Source of the DNA: Prosthecobacter sp. | Lineage (GTDB): Bacteria; Verrucomicrobiota; Verrucomicrobiia; Verrucomicrobiales; Verrucomicrobiaceae | Direction of reading: 5' to 3' | Length of the DNA: 5,275 nucleotides | Assembly (NCBI GenBank): GCA_025869455.1 | Contig: JAOZVT010000792.1 | Location: forward strand, 1 to 5,275 | In this document: positions 1 through 5,275 of the stretch, piece after piece | Layout of the letters: every line of letters starts with the position of its first letter | How positions within the stretch are numbered: the first letter of the stretch is position 1 | Program-made: the position numbers and the translations under genes | Notes under the pieces: generated by a model | The model's input: the letters and a program-made list of their open reading frames with translations, nothing else | Databases searched by the model: none | What the model was told of the DNA's origin: nothing

Positions 1-620
1 CGGCTGCCCGTGCGGCGGCGGTGAGGGGTGATCAGGCTGGGGTGGGTGCCGAACTCAAAGGGGCGGCAGAGATTTGGCCTACGAATCCTAAGCTGCGTGA
101 GGTTTCCAACATGATTGGCCAAAACAGCGATGTGCAGGCGCAGGCTTTGCTGGACTTGGATCGGCTGTTCAGTCAGCGGAACTTCCGACAGATCTTCAAT
201 GACCAAGGACGTTACTTAGCCTCGGCGATCAATGACCCCGTGAGGCAGGAGCAACTCAAGCAGGTGCTTACCGACATGAACCGTGTGAACATGGTGGTGC
301 ATGCCGCCGGCGAAGCCGCCCGTAATGGCAACAGCTTTGGAGCCTGGGAAGCGATCGAGCGCGAGTATCAAAAATTCCCTGATGATCCTGAGATCACCAA
401 GTTGCGCTCTGAACTGAGTGTCAAAGCCAGTGAATTTGTCAGCGCCATCGAGAAAGCCAAGCAGCATGAGCAGCGCAAGCAGACGGGTTCCTCTATTGCG
501 TGGTATCTGAAAGCACGTCGTCTTTATCCGCCGAGTGAATTTGCACGCGATGGCATCCAGCGTCTGGTGGCCAGCTTAAAAGCTGGAGATGGAGGGGATG
601 GCTCCGTGAGCAATCCTTAA
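1..620 (+). CDS. TPR-like helical protein, C-terminal part (5' end outside window)
   Basis: The reading frame is open from the left edge (first full codon at base 3) to a TAA at 618-620. A GTG at 21 could be read as a start, but the frame continues upstream of it without a stop and the protein already looks mid-domain there, so I treat the gene as 5'-truncated. About 205 residues are visible. They are mostly helical and polar, with no membrane segment and no cysteine. Counting from the GTG at 21, three helix pairs end in the Pro-containing turn typical of tetratricopeptide repeats: IWPTNP near residue 20, KFPDDP near 120 and LYPP near 170. The Ala/Leu/Tyr pattern before each turn fits TPR helices. 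The C-terminus is a short Gly/Asp/Ser tail. TPR proteins are scaffolds for protein-protein contacts; the partner cannot be told, and the fold call is by eye. The gene converges with the minus-strand unit, its stop lying 2 bases from that of the neighbour. Confidence 0.75.
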   Translation, partial: AARAAAVRGDQAGVGAELKGAAEIWPTNPKLREVSNMIGQNSDVQAQALLDLDRLFSQRNFRQIFNDQGRYLASAINDPVRQEQLKQVLTDMNRVNMVVHAAGEAARNGNSFGAWEAIEREYQKFPDDPEITKLRSELSVKASEFVSAIEKAKQHEQRKQTGSSIAWYLKARRLYPPSEFARDGIQRLVASLKAGDGGDGSVSNP

Positions 621-622
621 TC

Positions 623-1339
623 TCAAGCTTCGCTAGGGGTCTCTTCACTTGAGGCCGATTCGGTCTCAGGCAGGTCGGGATTGGCTTCTGGTGCTGATTC
701 AGATTCCGTAGGGGAGGTCGCTGCTTCAGCAGTCGATTCGTCTTTGGCCTCAGTGGGTTCGGTGGAAGTGACTTTTTCCAGCTTGCCGTCGGGACTGAAT
801 TTCATGCCGACTGACTTTGCGGCTTCTGCCGCAGGCCCGCCAAAACCGAGGAGCATGGCCACCTCATCTTGCATTTGGGCCAGTTCGTCCAATCGCAATT
901 CAGGATCGCGGATCATGAAGACTTCACTGGTCTTTTTGTTCTCGTAAAAGAGCATCTTTCCCTGTTCGGTCTCCTTGCTAGCCGTGGGGCTAAGGATGCG
1001 TTTACGCTCCAGCATGAGGGCCAGAATGTAACGGGCATCTTCGGTTTGCGGTTCGTCTTCCTCGACAAAGCGTTGCAGCAGGGCCATGGCGCTTTCCTTA
1101 CTGGTCACTTCTGGGCGTTGTTCAACGACTTGTGGCGAGTAGGTCGTGCGCCAGTAGGCAATGGGAGTACGCTCAGCCAACTCTGCTTTCCAGGCAGCCA
1201 GACTGACATCTCGGCGCAGGTAACCACCGGTTTCTGGGTCAAAGTAAATGGCGGTGTGAAAGACGTCTCCTTCTTCAAAAGGACGGCCAGACTGGGCACA
1301 TTGATGAGAGCGTGTGCGAATGGACCAATTTTGAATCAT
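623..1339 (-). CDS. Conserved hypothetical protein with acidic C-terminal tail
   Basis: A 238-residue protein of unknown function. ATG at 1339, TGA at 623-625. The start lies 18 bases after the stop of the permease gene, and no good Shine-Dalgarno sequence is visible in that gap, so translation probably depends on coupling or on a non-SD start. The N-terminal part (about residues 5-50) has the pattern SIRTRSHQCAQSGRPFEEGD, then an aromatic strand HTAIYFDPETGGY and RRDVS..AW. I recall similar N-termini in hypothetical proteins of Verrucomicrobia and Planctomycetes, but no function. It resembles half of a zinc ribbon, but only one cysteine (C14) is present in the whole protein, with H12 and H28 nearby, so metal binding is not supported. 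The middle (about 75-165) is helical, with KMLFYENKKTSEVFMI likely a beta hairpin. Residues from about 190 to the end form a low-complexity tail rich in Glu, Ser, Thr, Ala and Pro, probably disordered. There is no signal peptide or membrane segment, so it is likely cytoplasmic. Confidence 0.85.
   Translation of the reverse strand: MIQNWSIRTRSHQCAQSGRPFEEGDVFHTAIYFDPETGGYLRRDVSLAAWKAELAERTPIAYWRTTYSPQVVEQRPEVTSKESAMALLQRFVEEDEPQTEDARYILALMLERKRILSPTASKETEQGKMLFYENKKTSEVFMIRDPELRLDELAQMQDEVAMLLGFGGPAAEAAKSVGMKFSPDGKLEKVTSTEPTEAKDESTAEAATSPTESESAPEANPDLPETESASSEETPSEA
648..670 (+). terminator. Candidate hairpin at the 3' end of the plus-strand transcript
   Basis: Bases 648-657 pair with 661-670 around a three-base loop (ATT), giving a 10-bp stem with two G-U pairs when read as plus-strand RNA. 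It starts 27 bases after the TAA of the TPR-like gene. There is no T-run after it, so it is not a standard intrinsic terminator; it could mark a 3' end or protect one. In minus-strand RNA both wobble pairs become A-C mismatches, so the structure favours the plus strand. It lies inside the coding sequence for the acidic tail of the convergent gene, and chance pairing is possible. Confidence 0.3.
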
Positions 1340-1357
1340 TGGATGTGACGGGTCAGG

Positions 1358-3079
1358 TTAAGAAGCGGCTTTGGCATTGCGGGGCCTAGCGACCTGGGCT
1401 TTGCGTTTGGAAAACAAGCCGAGTGAGAGCCTTGGCAGATCTTTATTTTGAGAGCGGTAATGCAGTAAAACAACGCCCAAAATGCCGAACAAAATGTGTG
1501 GAATCCAGGGGCTGAACCAAGGTGGCAGGTGATTTCCTTTACCCAAATTCAGACAGAGGTTGTTGAGGAAAAGGATGGCAAAAAAGATAAAAATGGAACC
1601 CGCAATGCCGCCCACCGCGCCACGTCTGGAGTAGGCAATGCCGAGTGGAGCCGCGACTAGTGCCAAGGCAAAACTCTGCCAAGGCAGGGCAAAGCGTTGA
1701 TAGAAATGGGTGTAAAAAGGGGCCAACTTGGCCTTGGTATCTTTCGGGTGGGCTTTCAGGTAGGAAATGATTTCCGGCACGCCCATGTAGTCGGGCTTGA
1801 GGGCATAGCTGACCATGCCCCAAGGCGTCTCTTCAAAGTTCTTTATGGAGATGGAATGGTGGCCTTCGGCATCCTTGGGGAAAGGTTTGATTTCGGTGGC
1901 TTGGTCACCATTGTAGAGAACTTCCTTGCCATCGTAAAAGCGCCACAGCCCGCCGGGCCACCACATGGCAGAGTCAGCATGGATGACGCGCGTTAATTGC
2001 CCACCTTTTGCTACCTCACGCACCTGCACGCCACGGAGTCGTTCGCCACGCAGGGAGAAGGGAAGGGTGGACATGTACCAGACGCGATGTGTGATGGGAT
2101 CGCGATAAAGGACCGAGGAGGCCATGATGGAATCCTTTTGCCGAGCCCCTAGAGCTTGCATGACAGCTTCGCGATTTCCCTCGGCCCGTGGTGCCCAGTA
2201 ATAATTGGCGCAAAGGCTCATGACCGACACGGTGATGACCACGACAAAAATGGGGCGTAAGATTTGGCTCACGCTGCGGCCCGCACTGAGCATGGCCACG
2301 ATCTCATTGGCCCGGGACATTTTGGTCAGGGTGTAGAGCACCGCCAGCAGGAGGGACGCGGGCATGACGGAGACAAAAATGAAGGGCACCACACTGAAGT
2401 AAAATTTGATCACCCGTCCCAGGCCCGAGTGAGCCTCCTGAAACTCCTTCAAATTATCCAGCAGATCCATGATGATCCAGAGGGAGCAAAAGGCGACGAA
2501 GCAGAAAACCAGAGGTGCTAAAAAAGTGCGCAGAGTGTAGCGCTCTAGGGCATAACTACGCACATAATACTGGATCAGCAGTGGCACGCAGATGCACGCT
2601 ACGTAGATCATGACCATCTTGACCCAATAAGCGGCCATGGACAGAGGCTCTCCCATTTCGGTCATCTGCATGGAGCCGAGCTGATGGGCAATGTCTGAGC
2701 TGATGGCCCAGGCAGCGACGGAAATAGCCGCTACCCAGGTGGGAAACACGAGTTTAGGTGGGTTTCCCCATTGGCGCAGGAGAATGAACAGATAAACAGC
2801 TCCGCCGACGAGTATCCAGGTATCTAAGTAAGGCAGGACCAATGAGACGGTGCGCAGTACCCACCCCGCAGGGCCAACCCCTTGCTGAGCCACGAGTTTG
2901 CCCGCCTGAATGTCATAACCAGCGACTTCTGGGGGGTGATCTAAATGATGGCCCAAGGCGGCTAGAAGCAACATGACCAAGAGGCCCAGAGAAAAGGCGG
3001 AGCGTCCCAAATAAGGCCACGTGCGCACTCGGTGTGCGACGGCGCGGAGCTTTTTGAGGAATGGGTGGAGCCAAGTCAT
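1358..3079 (-). CDS. LptF/LptG (YjgP/YjgQ) family LPS export permease with N-terminal membrane extension
   Basis: An inner-membrane subunit of the LptB2FG exporter, which pulls LPS out of the inner membrane and passes it to the periplasmic bridge. I chose the ATG at 3077-3079 (573 residues) because it has AGGG 8 bases upstream. The frame stays open to a GTG at 3175, but the added 32 residues are Pro/Ser-rich and unconvincing. In the 573-residue numbering, the family core starts near residue 173 (YALERYTLRTFLAPL). It has membrane segments at about 186-206 (followed by MDLLDNLKEF), 230-252 and 273-292. The cytoplasmic coupling stretch RANEIVAMLSAGRS is at about 256-269. A periplasmic beta-rich domain spans about 293-455, and three further segments lie at about 465-484, 489-512 and 522-541. 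Before the core, four more segments are predicted at about 27-46, 76-101, 112-131 and 149-173. Usual family members are about 360 residues with six segments. The C-terminal tail is basic and cytoplasmic. Whether it acts as LptF or LptG cannot be decided here. The gene follows the LPS synthesis gene in the same direction. Confidence 0.92.
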   Translation of the reverse strand: MTWLHPFLKKLRAVAHRVRTWPYLGRSAFSLGLLVMLLLAALGHHLDHPPEVAGYDIQAGKLVAQQGVGPAGWVLRTVSLVLPYLDTWILVGGAVYLFILLRQWGNPPKLVFPTWVAAISVAAWAISSDIAHQLGSMQMTEMGEPLSMAAYWVKMVMIYVACICVPLLIQYYVRSYALERYTLRTFLAPLVFCFVAFCSLWIIMDLLDNLKEFQEAHSGLGRVIKFYFSVVPFIFVSVMPASLLLAVLYTLTKMSRANEIVAMLSAGRSVSQILRPIFVVVITVSVMSLCANYYWAPRAEGNREAVMQALGARQKDSIMASSVLYRDPITHRVWYMSTLPFSLRGERLRGVQVREVAKGGQLTRVIHADSAMWWPGGLWRFYDGKEVLYNGDQATEIKPFPKDAEGHHSISIKNFEETPWGMVSYALKPDYMGVPEIISYLKAHPKDTKAKLAPFYTHFYQRFALPWQSFALALVAAPLGIAYSRRGAVGGIAGSIFIFFAILFLNNLCLNLGKGNHLPPWFSPWIPHILFGILGVVLLHYRSQNKDLPRLSLGLFSKRKAQVARPRNAKAAS

Positions 3080-3087
3080 GCGTTCAA

Positions 3088-3092
3088 CCCTG
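3088..3092 (-). promoter_or_regulatory. Ribosome binding site deciding the permease start
   Basis: Minus-strand CAGGG, with AGGG ending 8 bases before the ATG at 3079. This supports that ATG over the in-frame GTG at 3175, which sits inside a purine-rich SD-like run and has no binding site at a usable distance upstream. Confidence 0.5.
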
Positions 3093-3165
3093 AGACATGG
3101 CGAGGATGAAGCGGGTGGCAAGGGGAGAGGCGTCAGGAAGTCACTCAGGAGCCAAGCTTTAAGGG

Positions 3166-3182
3166 CACTCTCCACCTCCCTT
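3166..3182 (-). promoter_or_regulatory. Strong Shine-Dalgarno sequence with GTG start of a 7-codon ORF
   Basis: Directly after the TGA of the acyltransferase-heptosyltransferase gene the minus strand reads AAGGGAGGTGGAGAGTG. It contains GGAGGTG, the closest match to the anti-SD complement seen ahead of any gene in the window. GGAGG ends 6 bases before a GTG at 3166-3168, a good spacing. That GTG opens only seven codons (VPLKLGS) before a TGA at 3145-3147. It is not in frame with the permease. Possible readings are a leader or coupling peptide, a remnant of a lost gene start, or chance. Confidence 0.35.
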
Positions 3183-5171
3183 TCACGCCAAATACTGGCG
3201 GACGGCGGCAGCGACTTGGTCAGGCGAGACTTTAGTCATGCAGTCGTAGTGGCCAAAGGGACATTCGCGTTTAAAGCAGGGGCTGCAGGGGACATGGTGG
3301 CGAATGACTGTGTGCTGCGGGCCTAGGGGACCGGTCAAAACGGGCTCAGTAGAGCCGAAAATACTGACGGTCGGGACGCCGATAGCTGCTGCCAAATGCA
3401 TGGTGCCGGTGTCATTGGTGACGAGAAGGCGGCAGGTGCGGAGATCGGTGATCAGCTCCGCCAGCTTGGTTTTGCCGACACGATTGGTGTGGCGAATTTG
3501 ATCCCCCACGAGTTGGGAGAGTTCCTCGCCCATCTTGGCTTCTCCTGGGGCACCGTAGAAGACCCATTCAATATGGGGATGATCTGCGGCGACTTGTTGG
3601 ATGACTTGGGCAAAGCGGTCAAGGGGCCAGCGTTTGGCCTGTCCGTATTCGGCCCCGGCACAGATGCCAATTTTGAAGCTCGCACTCGGCGGAGTGGATG
3701 GCTGATTGGTAGGAACTTGCTCCTTGGCTTCCTGGGGAAGAAAGGGAGTGATGTCCGCGCCGCAGCTTTTGGCGACATGGAGGTAGCGGAGGGTGTGGTG
3801 AAGCGGGGGACCGAGGACTTTTTTCGGCTCTTTGATGATCTGAGTCAGGAGTCGAGAGCGAAGCGAACCTTTGTACCCAACGAGGCGCGGGATGCCTGCG
3901 AGCCAGAATTCGAGGGTGGAGCGGGTGGAATTTGTGAGAAGGATGGCGGCATCAAAGCGGATGCCTGCGCTTTTGATCCGGCGGGCCACACTGAATAGTC
4001 CTTCTTTGTTGGCCTTGCCGATGTAGAGGTCCACTTCCGGCTGGGATTCCCAGAGATCACGGAGTTTTTCGGGACCGAAGACGGTGAGCTTCAGGTCAGG
4101 CCGCCCAGCTTTCATGGCGCGGACGGCAGGGAAGGCCATGCAGGCATCTCCCAGCCAGTTCGGGGAACGGACAAGGAGATGGAAGGGTTGAAGCTGCGAG
4201 TGATCGTAGTCAGCCGGGTAGGCAATCCCACGCTTGTAGGTGTGGAGGAGGAAGCGGGGTTTGGGGAGCTTCCAGCGGTTATGCACCCAGAACCAGTTTT
4301 CTGGCTGGCGGCGCACCATTTGCTCGACACTGCAATTCATCCAGGTGGTGAGTCCTTCGACGGATTGTTTGGCCTCATGGCTGTCCACAGGGGCACTGCA
4401 AACCATGCGCCAACGGCCAGGGCCATCATCATAAATGGCCATCGGCATCAGGACGCCACGGGCGCGGTGAGCCATCATGGCCGCAATGGGGGTGGTGGAA
4501 GCTAAGCGGTCAAAGAAGGGAGCCCAAATGCCGTGGTCACCCGCATGCTGATCCACCAAGACCCCCAGGCAACCGCCCTCTTTCATGTGTTTCATCGGCC
4601 CTGTGAAGCCGTCTTGACGGTCAAAAAGGGTGTAGCCGAGCTTGCGGCGGCGGCGGATGAGCAGGGCGTTGAGGAAAGGATTGCGGAGAGGCTGGTAAAC
4701 GGTGGCGGGTTTACGACCAAAAACGAAGAGGGAGGGAACTTGGGTGAGGATCTCCCAGCAGCTCAGGTGGCAGACGAGGTAGAGGATGGGCTTGTTCTGC
4801 GCCATGGCCTCTTGCGTGTGGTGCATGCCTTCCACGGTGACGCGCTTTTCCACTTCAGCCTGGGGCATCATGGGGAGCTTGAATCCGCACAAGACGTTGG
4901 CAATGAGGGACTGAAAGTGAGCTTTCGCCGTGTGGTGGATCCAGTGTTCCCGGCGCTCGCGCCCGAAGGCGATGCGGAGATTGTGCTTGGCCAGCTTTCG
5001 GTATTTGGGAAAAATGTAGAAGCCAATGCTGCCAAGTAGGCGGCCCAGATACCAGACGGCCTCCACCGTGAGTAGCCAGAGCAGGCCTTCAATGCACCGA
5101 AACAAGGCGTACACCAGCCAGTGGCTAATGAGCTGCAGGGTTTTATTATTCTTAGAGGATGCTTTGGGCAT
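3183..5171 (-). CDS. waaF: Fusion of lipid A acyltransferase (LpxL/HtrB family) and LPS heptosyltransferase II (WaaF)
   Basis: A 662-residue two-domain protein. Residues 15-50 form a hydrophobic membrane anchor. Residues about 50-305 are the acyltransferase, which in the family adds a secondary acyl chain to Kdo-lipid A from acyl-ACP. It shows the catalytic HX4E motif (H135, E140 in CHLSCWE), VYQPLRNPFLNALL at 158-171, VDQHAGDHGIWAPFF at 206-220 followed by STTP, and ENWFWVHNRWK at 291-301. After a short linker, residues about 330-662 are a GT9 glycosyltransferase that would add the second heptose from ADP-heptose. Its marks are LLVRSPNWLGDACMAFPAV at 332-350, GAEYGQAKRWP at 506-516, NDTGTMHLAAA at 586-596 with FGSTEP at 605-610, and the WaaF cysteine cluster C629, C632, C637 and C644 (PCSPCFKRECPFGHYDCM). 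All key motifs of both halves are intact, and each half is about the length of a stand-alone enzyme. The start has AAGAGG 8 bases upstream. It is the first gene of the minus-strand unit seen here, and the permease follows it. Confidence 0.95.
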   Translation of the reverse strand: MPKASSKNNKTLQLISHWLVYALFRCIEGLLWLLTVEAVWYLGRLLGSIGFYIFPKYRKLAKHNLRIAFGRERREHWIHHTAKAHFQSLIANVLCGFKLPMMPQAEVEKRVTVEGMHHTQEAMAQNKPILYLVCHLSCWEILTQVPSLFVFGRKPATVYQPLRNPFLNALLIRRRRKLGYTLFDRQDGFTGPMKHMKEGGCLGVLVDQHAGDHGIWAPFFDRLASTTPIAAMMAHRARGVLMPMAIYDDGPGRWRMVCSAPVDSHEAKQSVEGLTTWMNCSVEQMVRRQPENWFWVHNRWKLPKPRFLLHTYKRGIAYPADYDHSQLQPFHLLVRSPNWLGDACMAFPAVRAMKAGRPDLKLTVFGPEKLRDLWESQPEVDLYIGKANKEGLFSVARRIKSAGIRFDAAILLTNSTRSTLEFWLAGIPRLVGYKGSLRSRLLTQIIKEPKKVLGPPLHHTLRYLHVAKSCGADITPFLPQEAKEQVPTNQPSTPPSASFKIGICAGAEYGQAKRWPLDRFAQVIQQVAADHPHIEWVFYGAPGEAKMGEELSQLVGDQIRHTNRVGKTKLAELITDLRTCRLLVTNDTGTMHLAAAIGVPTVSIFGSTEPVLTGPLGPQHTVIRHHVPCSPCFKRECPFGHYDCMTKVSPDQVAAAVRQYLA

Positions 5172-5275
5172 GCGGCGTGCCTCTTATGGCTCAAGGGTAT
5201 GCAAAGCGCAACCCCGCCCTCACCCAAGAGATGTGAGGTCGGGGCCGACTTTGGATGGCCGATACTGTTTGCAAG
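5172..5275. other. Upstream region of the LPS unit; no gene recognised
   Basis: This 104-base stretch lies between the start of the LPS unit and the window edge. Apart from the ribosome binding site, the only structure is a 12-base inverted repeat at 5238-5249 (GTCGG-GG-CCGAC). It could be an operator, the base of a plus-strand hairpin (CTTTGG follows, a poor T-run), or chance. No convincing -35/-10 pair was found, so the promoter of the unit may be here in a non-standard form or beyond the edge. Confidence 0.3.
5180..5185 (-). promoter_or_regulatory. Ribosome binding site of the acyltransferase-heptosyltransferase gene
   Basis: Minus-strand AAGAGG lies 8 bases before the ATG at 5169-5171. 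It supports this start; the acyltransferase membrane anchor then begins about 15 residues in, as usual for the family. Confidence 0.6.

Noticed and set aside
622..653. Inverted repeat CTCAAG/CTTGAG spanning the end of the hypothetical gene
   Set aside because: Only 6 bp with a 20-base loop and no T-run; the nearby 648-670 stem is better and competes for the same bases.
1280..1339. Possible zinc ribbon at the N-terminus of the hypothetical protein
   Set aside because: Only one cysteine exists in the protein, so the usual two Cys pairs are absent.
869..1348. A 159-codon plus-strand open frame opposite the hypothetical protein
   Set aside because: The minus-strand frame was preferred because it has an N-terminal pattern I recall from other bacterial hypothetical proteins, an orderly acidic tail and operon spacing. 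The plus-strand translation looks random.
3084..3140. Eighteen-codon stretch on the minus strand ending SPLATRFILAMSQG then TGA, in a frame other than the permease frame
   Set aside because: The C-rich third positions look coding-like, but the stretch is closed upstream by a TGA at 3141-3143, has no good start, and is too short to separate from chance.
3089..3149. Inverted repeat CCTGAG/CTCAGG in the gap between the enzyme and the permease
   Set aside because: Six bases at a distance of about 50 is expected by chance, and the flanks do not extend the pairing.
3396..3998. A 200-codon plus-strand open frame opposite the heptosyltransferase domain
   Set aside because: It lies wholly antisense to a gene with intact catalytic motifs. 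Its translation shows no family pattern, and long antisense frames are common in moderately GC-rich coding DNA.
4533..5039. A 168-codon plus-strand open frame opposite the acyltransferase domain
   Set aside because: Antisense to the HX4E-containing domain, with no recognisable protein features; read as a shadow of the real gene.
5183..5211. Promoter candidate on the minus strand: TTGCGC, 17-base spacer, CATAAG
   Set aside because: The -35 matches the consensus at only 3 of 6 positions, and the -10 overlaps the ribosome binding site AAGAGG, so a transcript from it would lack that site.

Overview
The window is a cell-envelope locus from a Gram-negative bacterium that makes a heptose-containing lipopolysaccharide. 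The base composition, the Cys-rich heptosyltransferase and the type of hypothetical protein at 623-1339 fit the Verrucomicrobiota (Prosthecobacter/Verrucomicrobium-like). That assignment is an inference from family resemblance recalled without a search; the LPS chemistry is the solid part.

Layout from left to right: (1) the 3' part of a plus-strand gene for a TPR-like helical protein (1-620), whose 5' end lies outside the window; (2) three minus-strand genes that read as one unit, transcribed from right to left. In transcription order these are a large two-domain enzyme (5171-3183), a permease of the LptF/LptG family (start taken at 3079, end 1358) and a conserved hypothetical protein with an acidic tail (1339-623). 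The plus-strand gene and the minus-strand unit converge with only 2 bases between their stop codons. No RNA genes, mobile elements, CRISPR arrays or long repeats were seen.

The first two minus-strand genes have a clear joint theme. The first protein fuses a late lipid A acyltransferase (LpxL/HtrB family, HX4E motif) to an ADP-heptose:LPS heptosyltransferase II (WaaF, GT9 family), so one polypeptide carries both lipid A secondary acylation and inner-core extension. The next gene encodes a membrane subunit of the Lpt machine that extracts finished LPS from the inner membrane. It has an unusual N-terminal block of four predicted membrane segments ahead of the standard LptF/G part. Synthesis and export of LPS therefore appear to be co-expressed.

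The points most worth a second look are the acyltransferase-heptosyltransferase fusion, the N-terminal extension of the permease, the 103-base gap between these two genes (it has the best Shine-Dalgarno sequence of the window, aimed at a 7-codon ORF rather than at the permease), and a plus-strand-specific hairpin just past the convergent stop codons.
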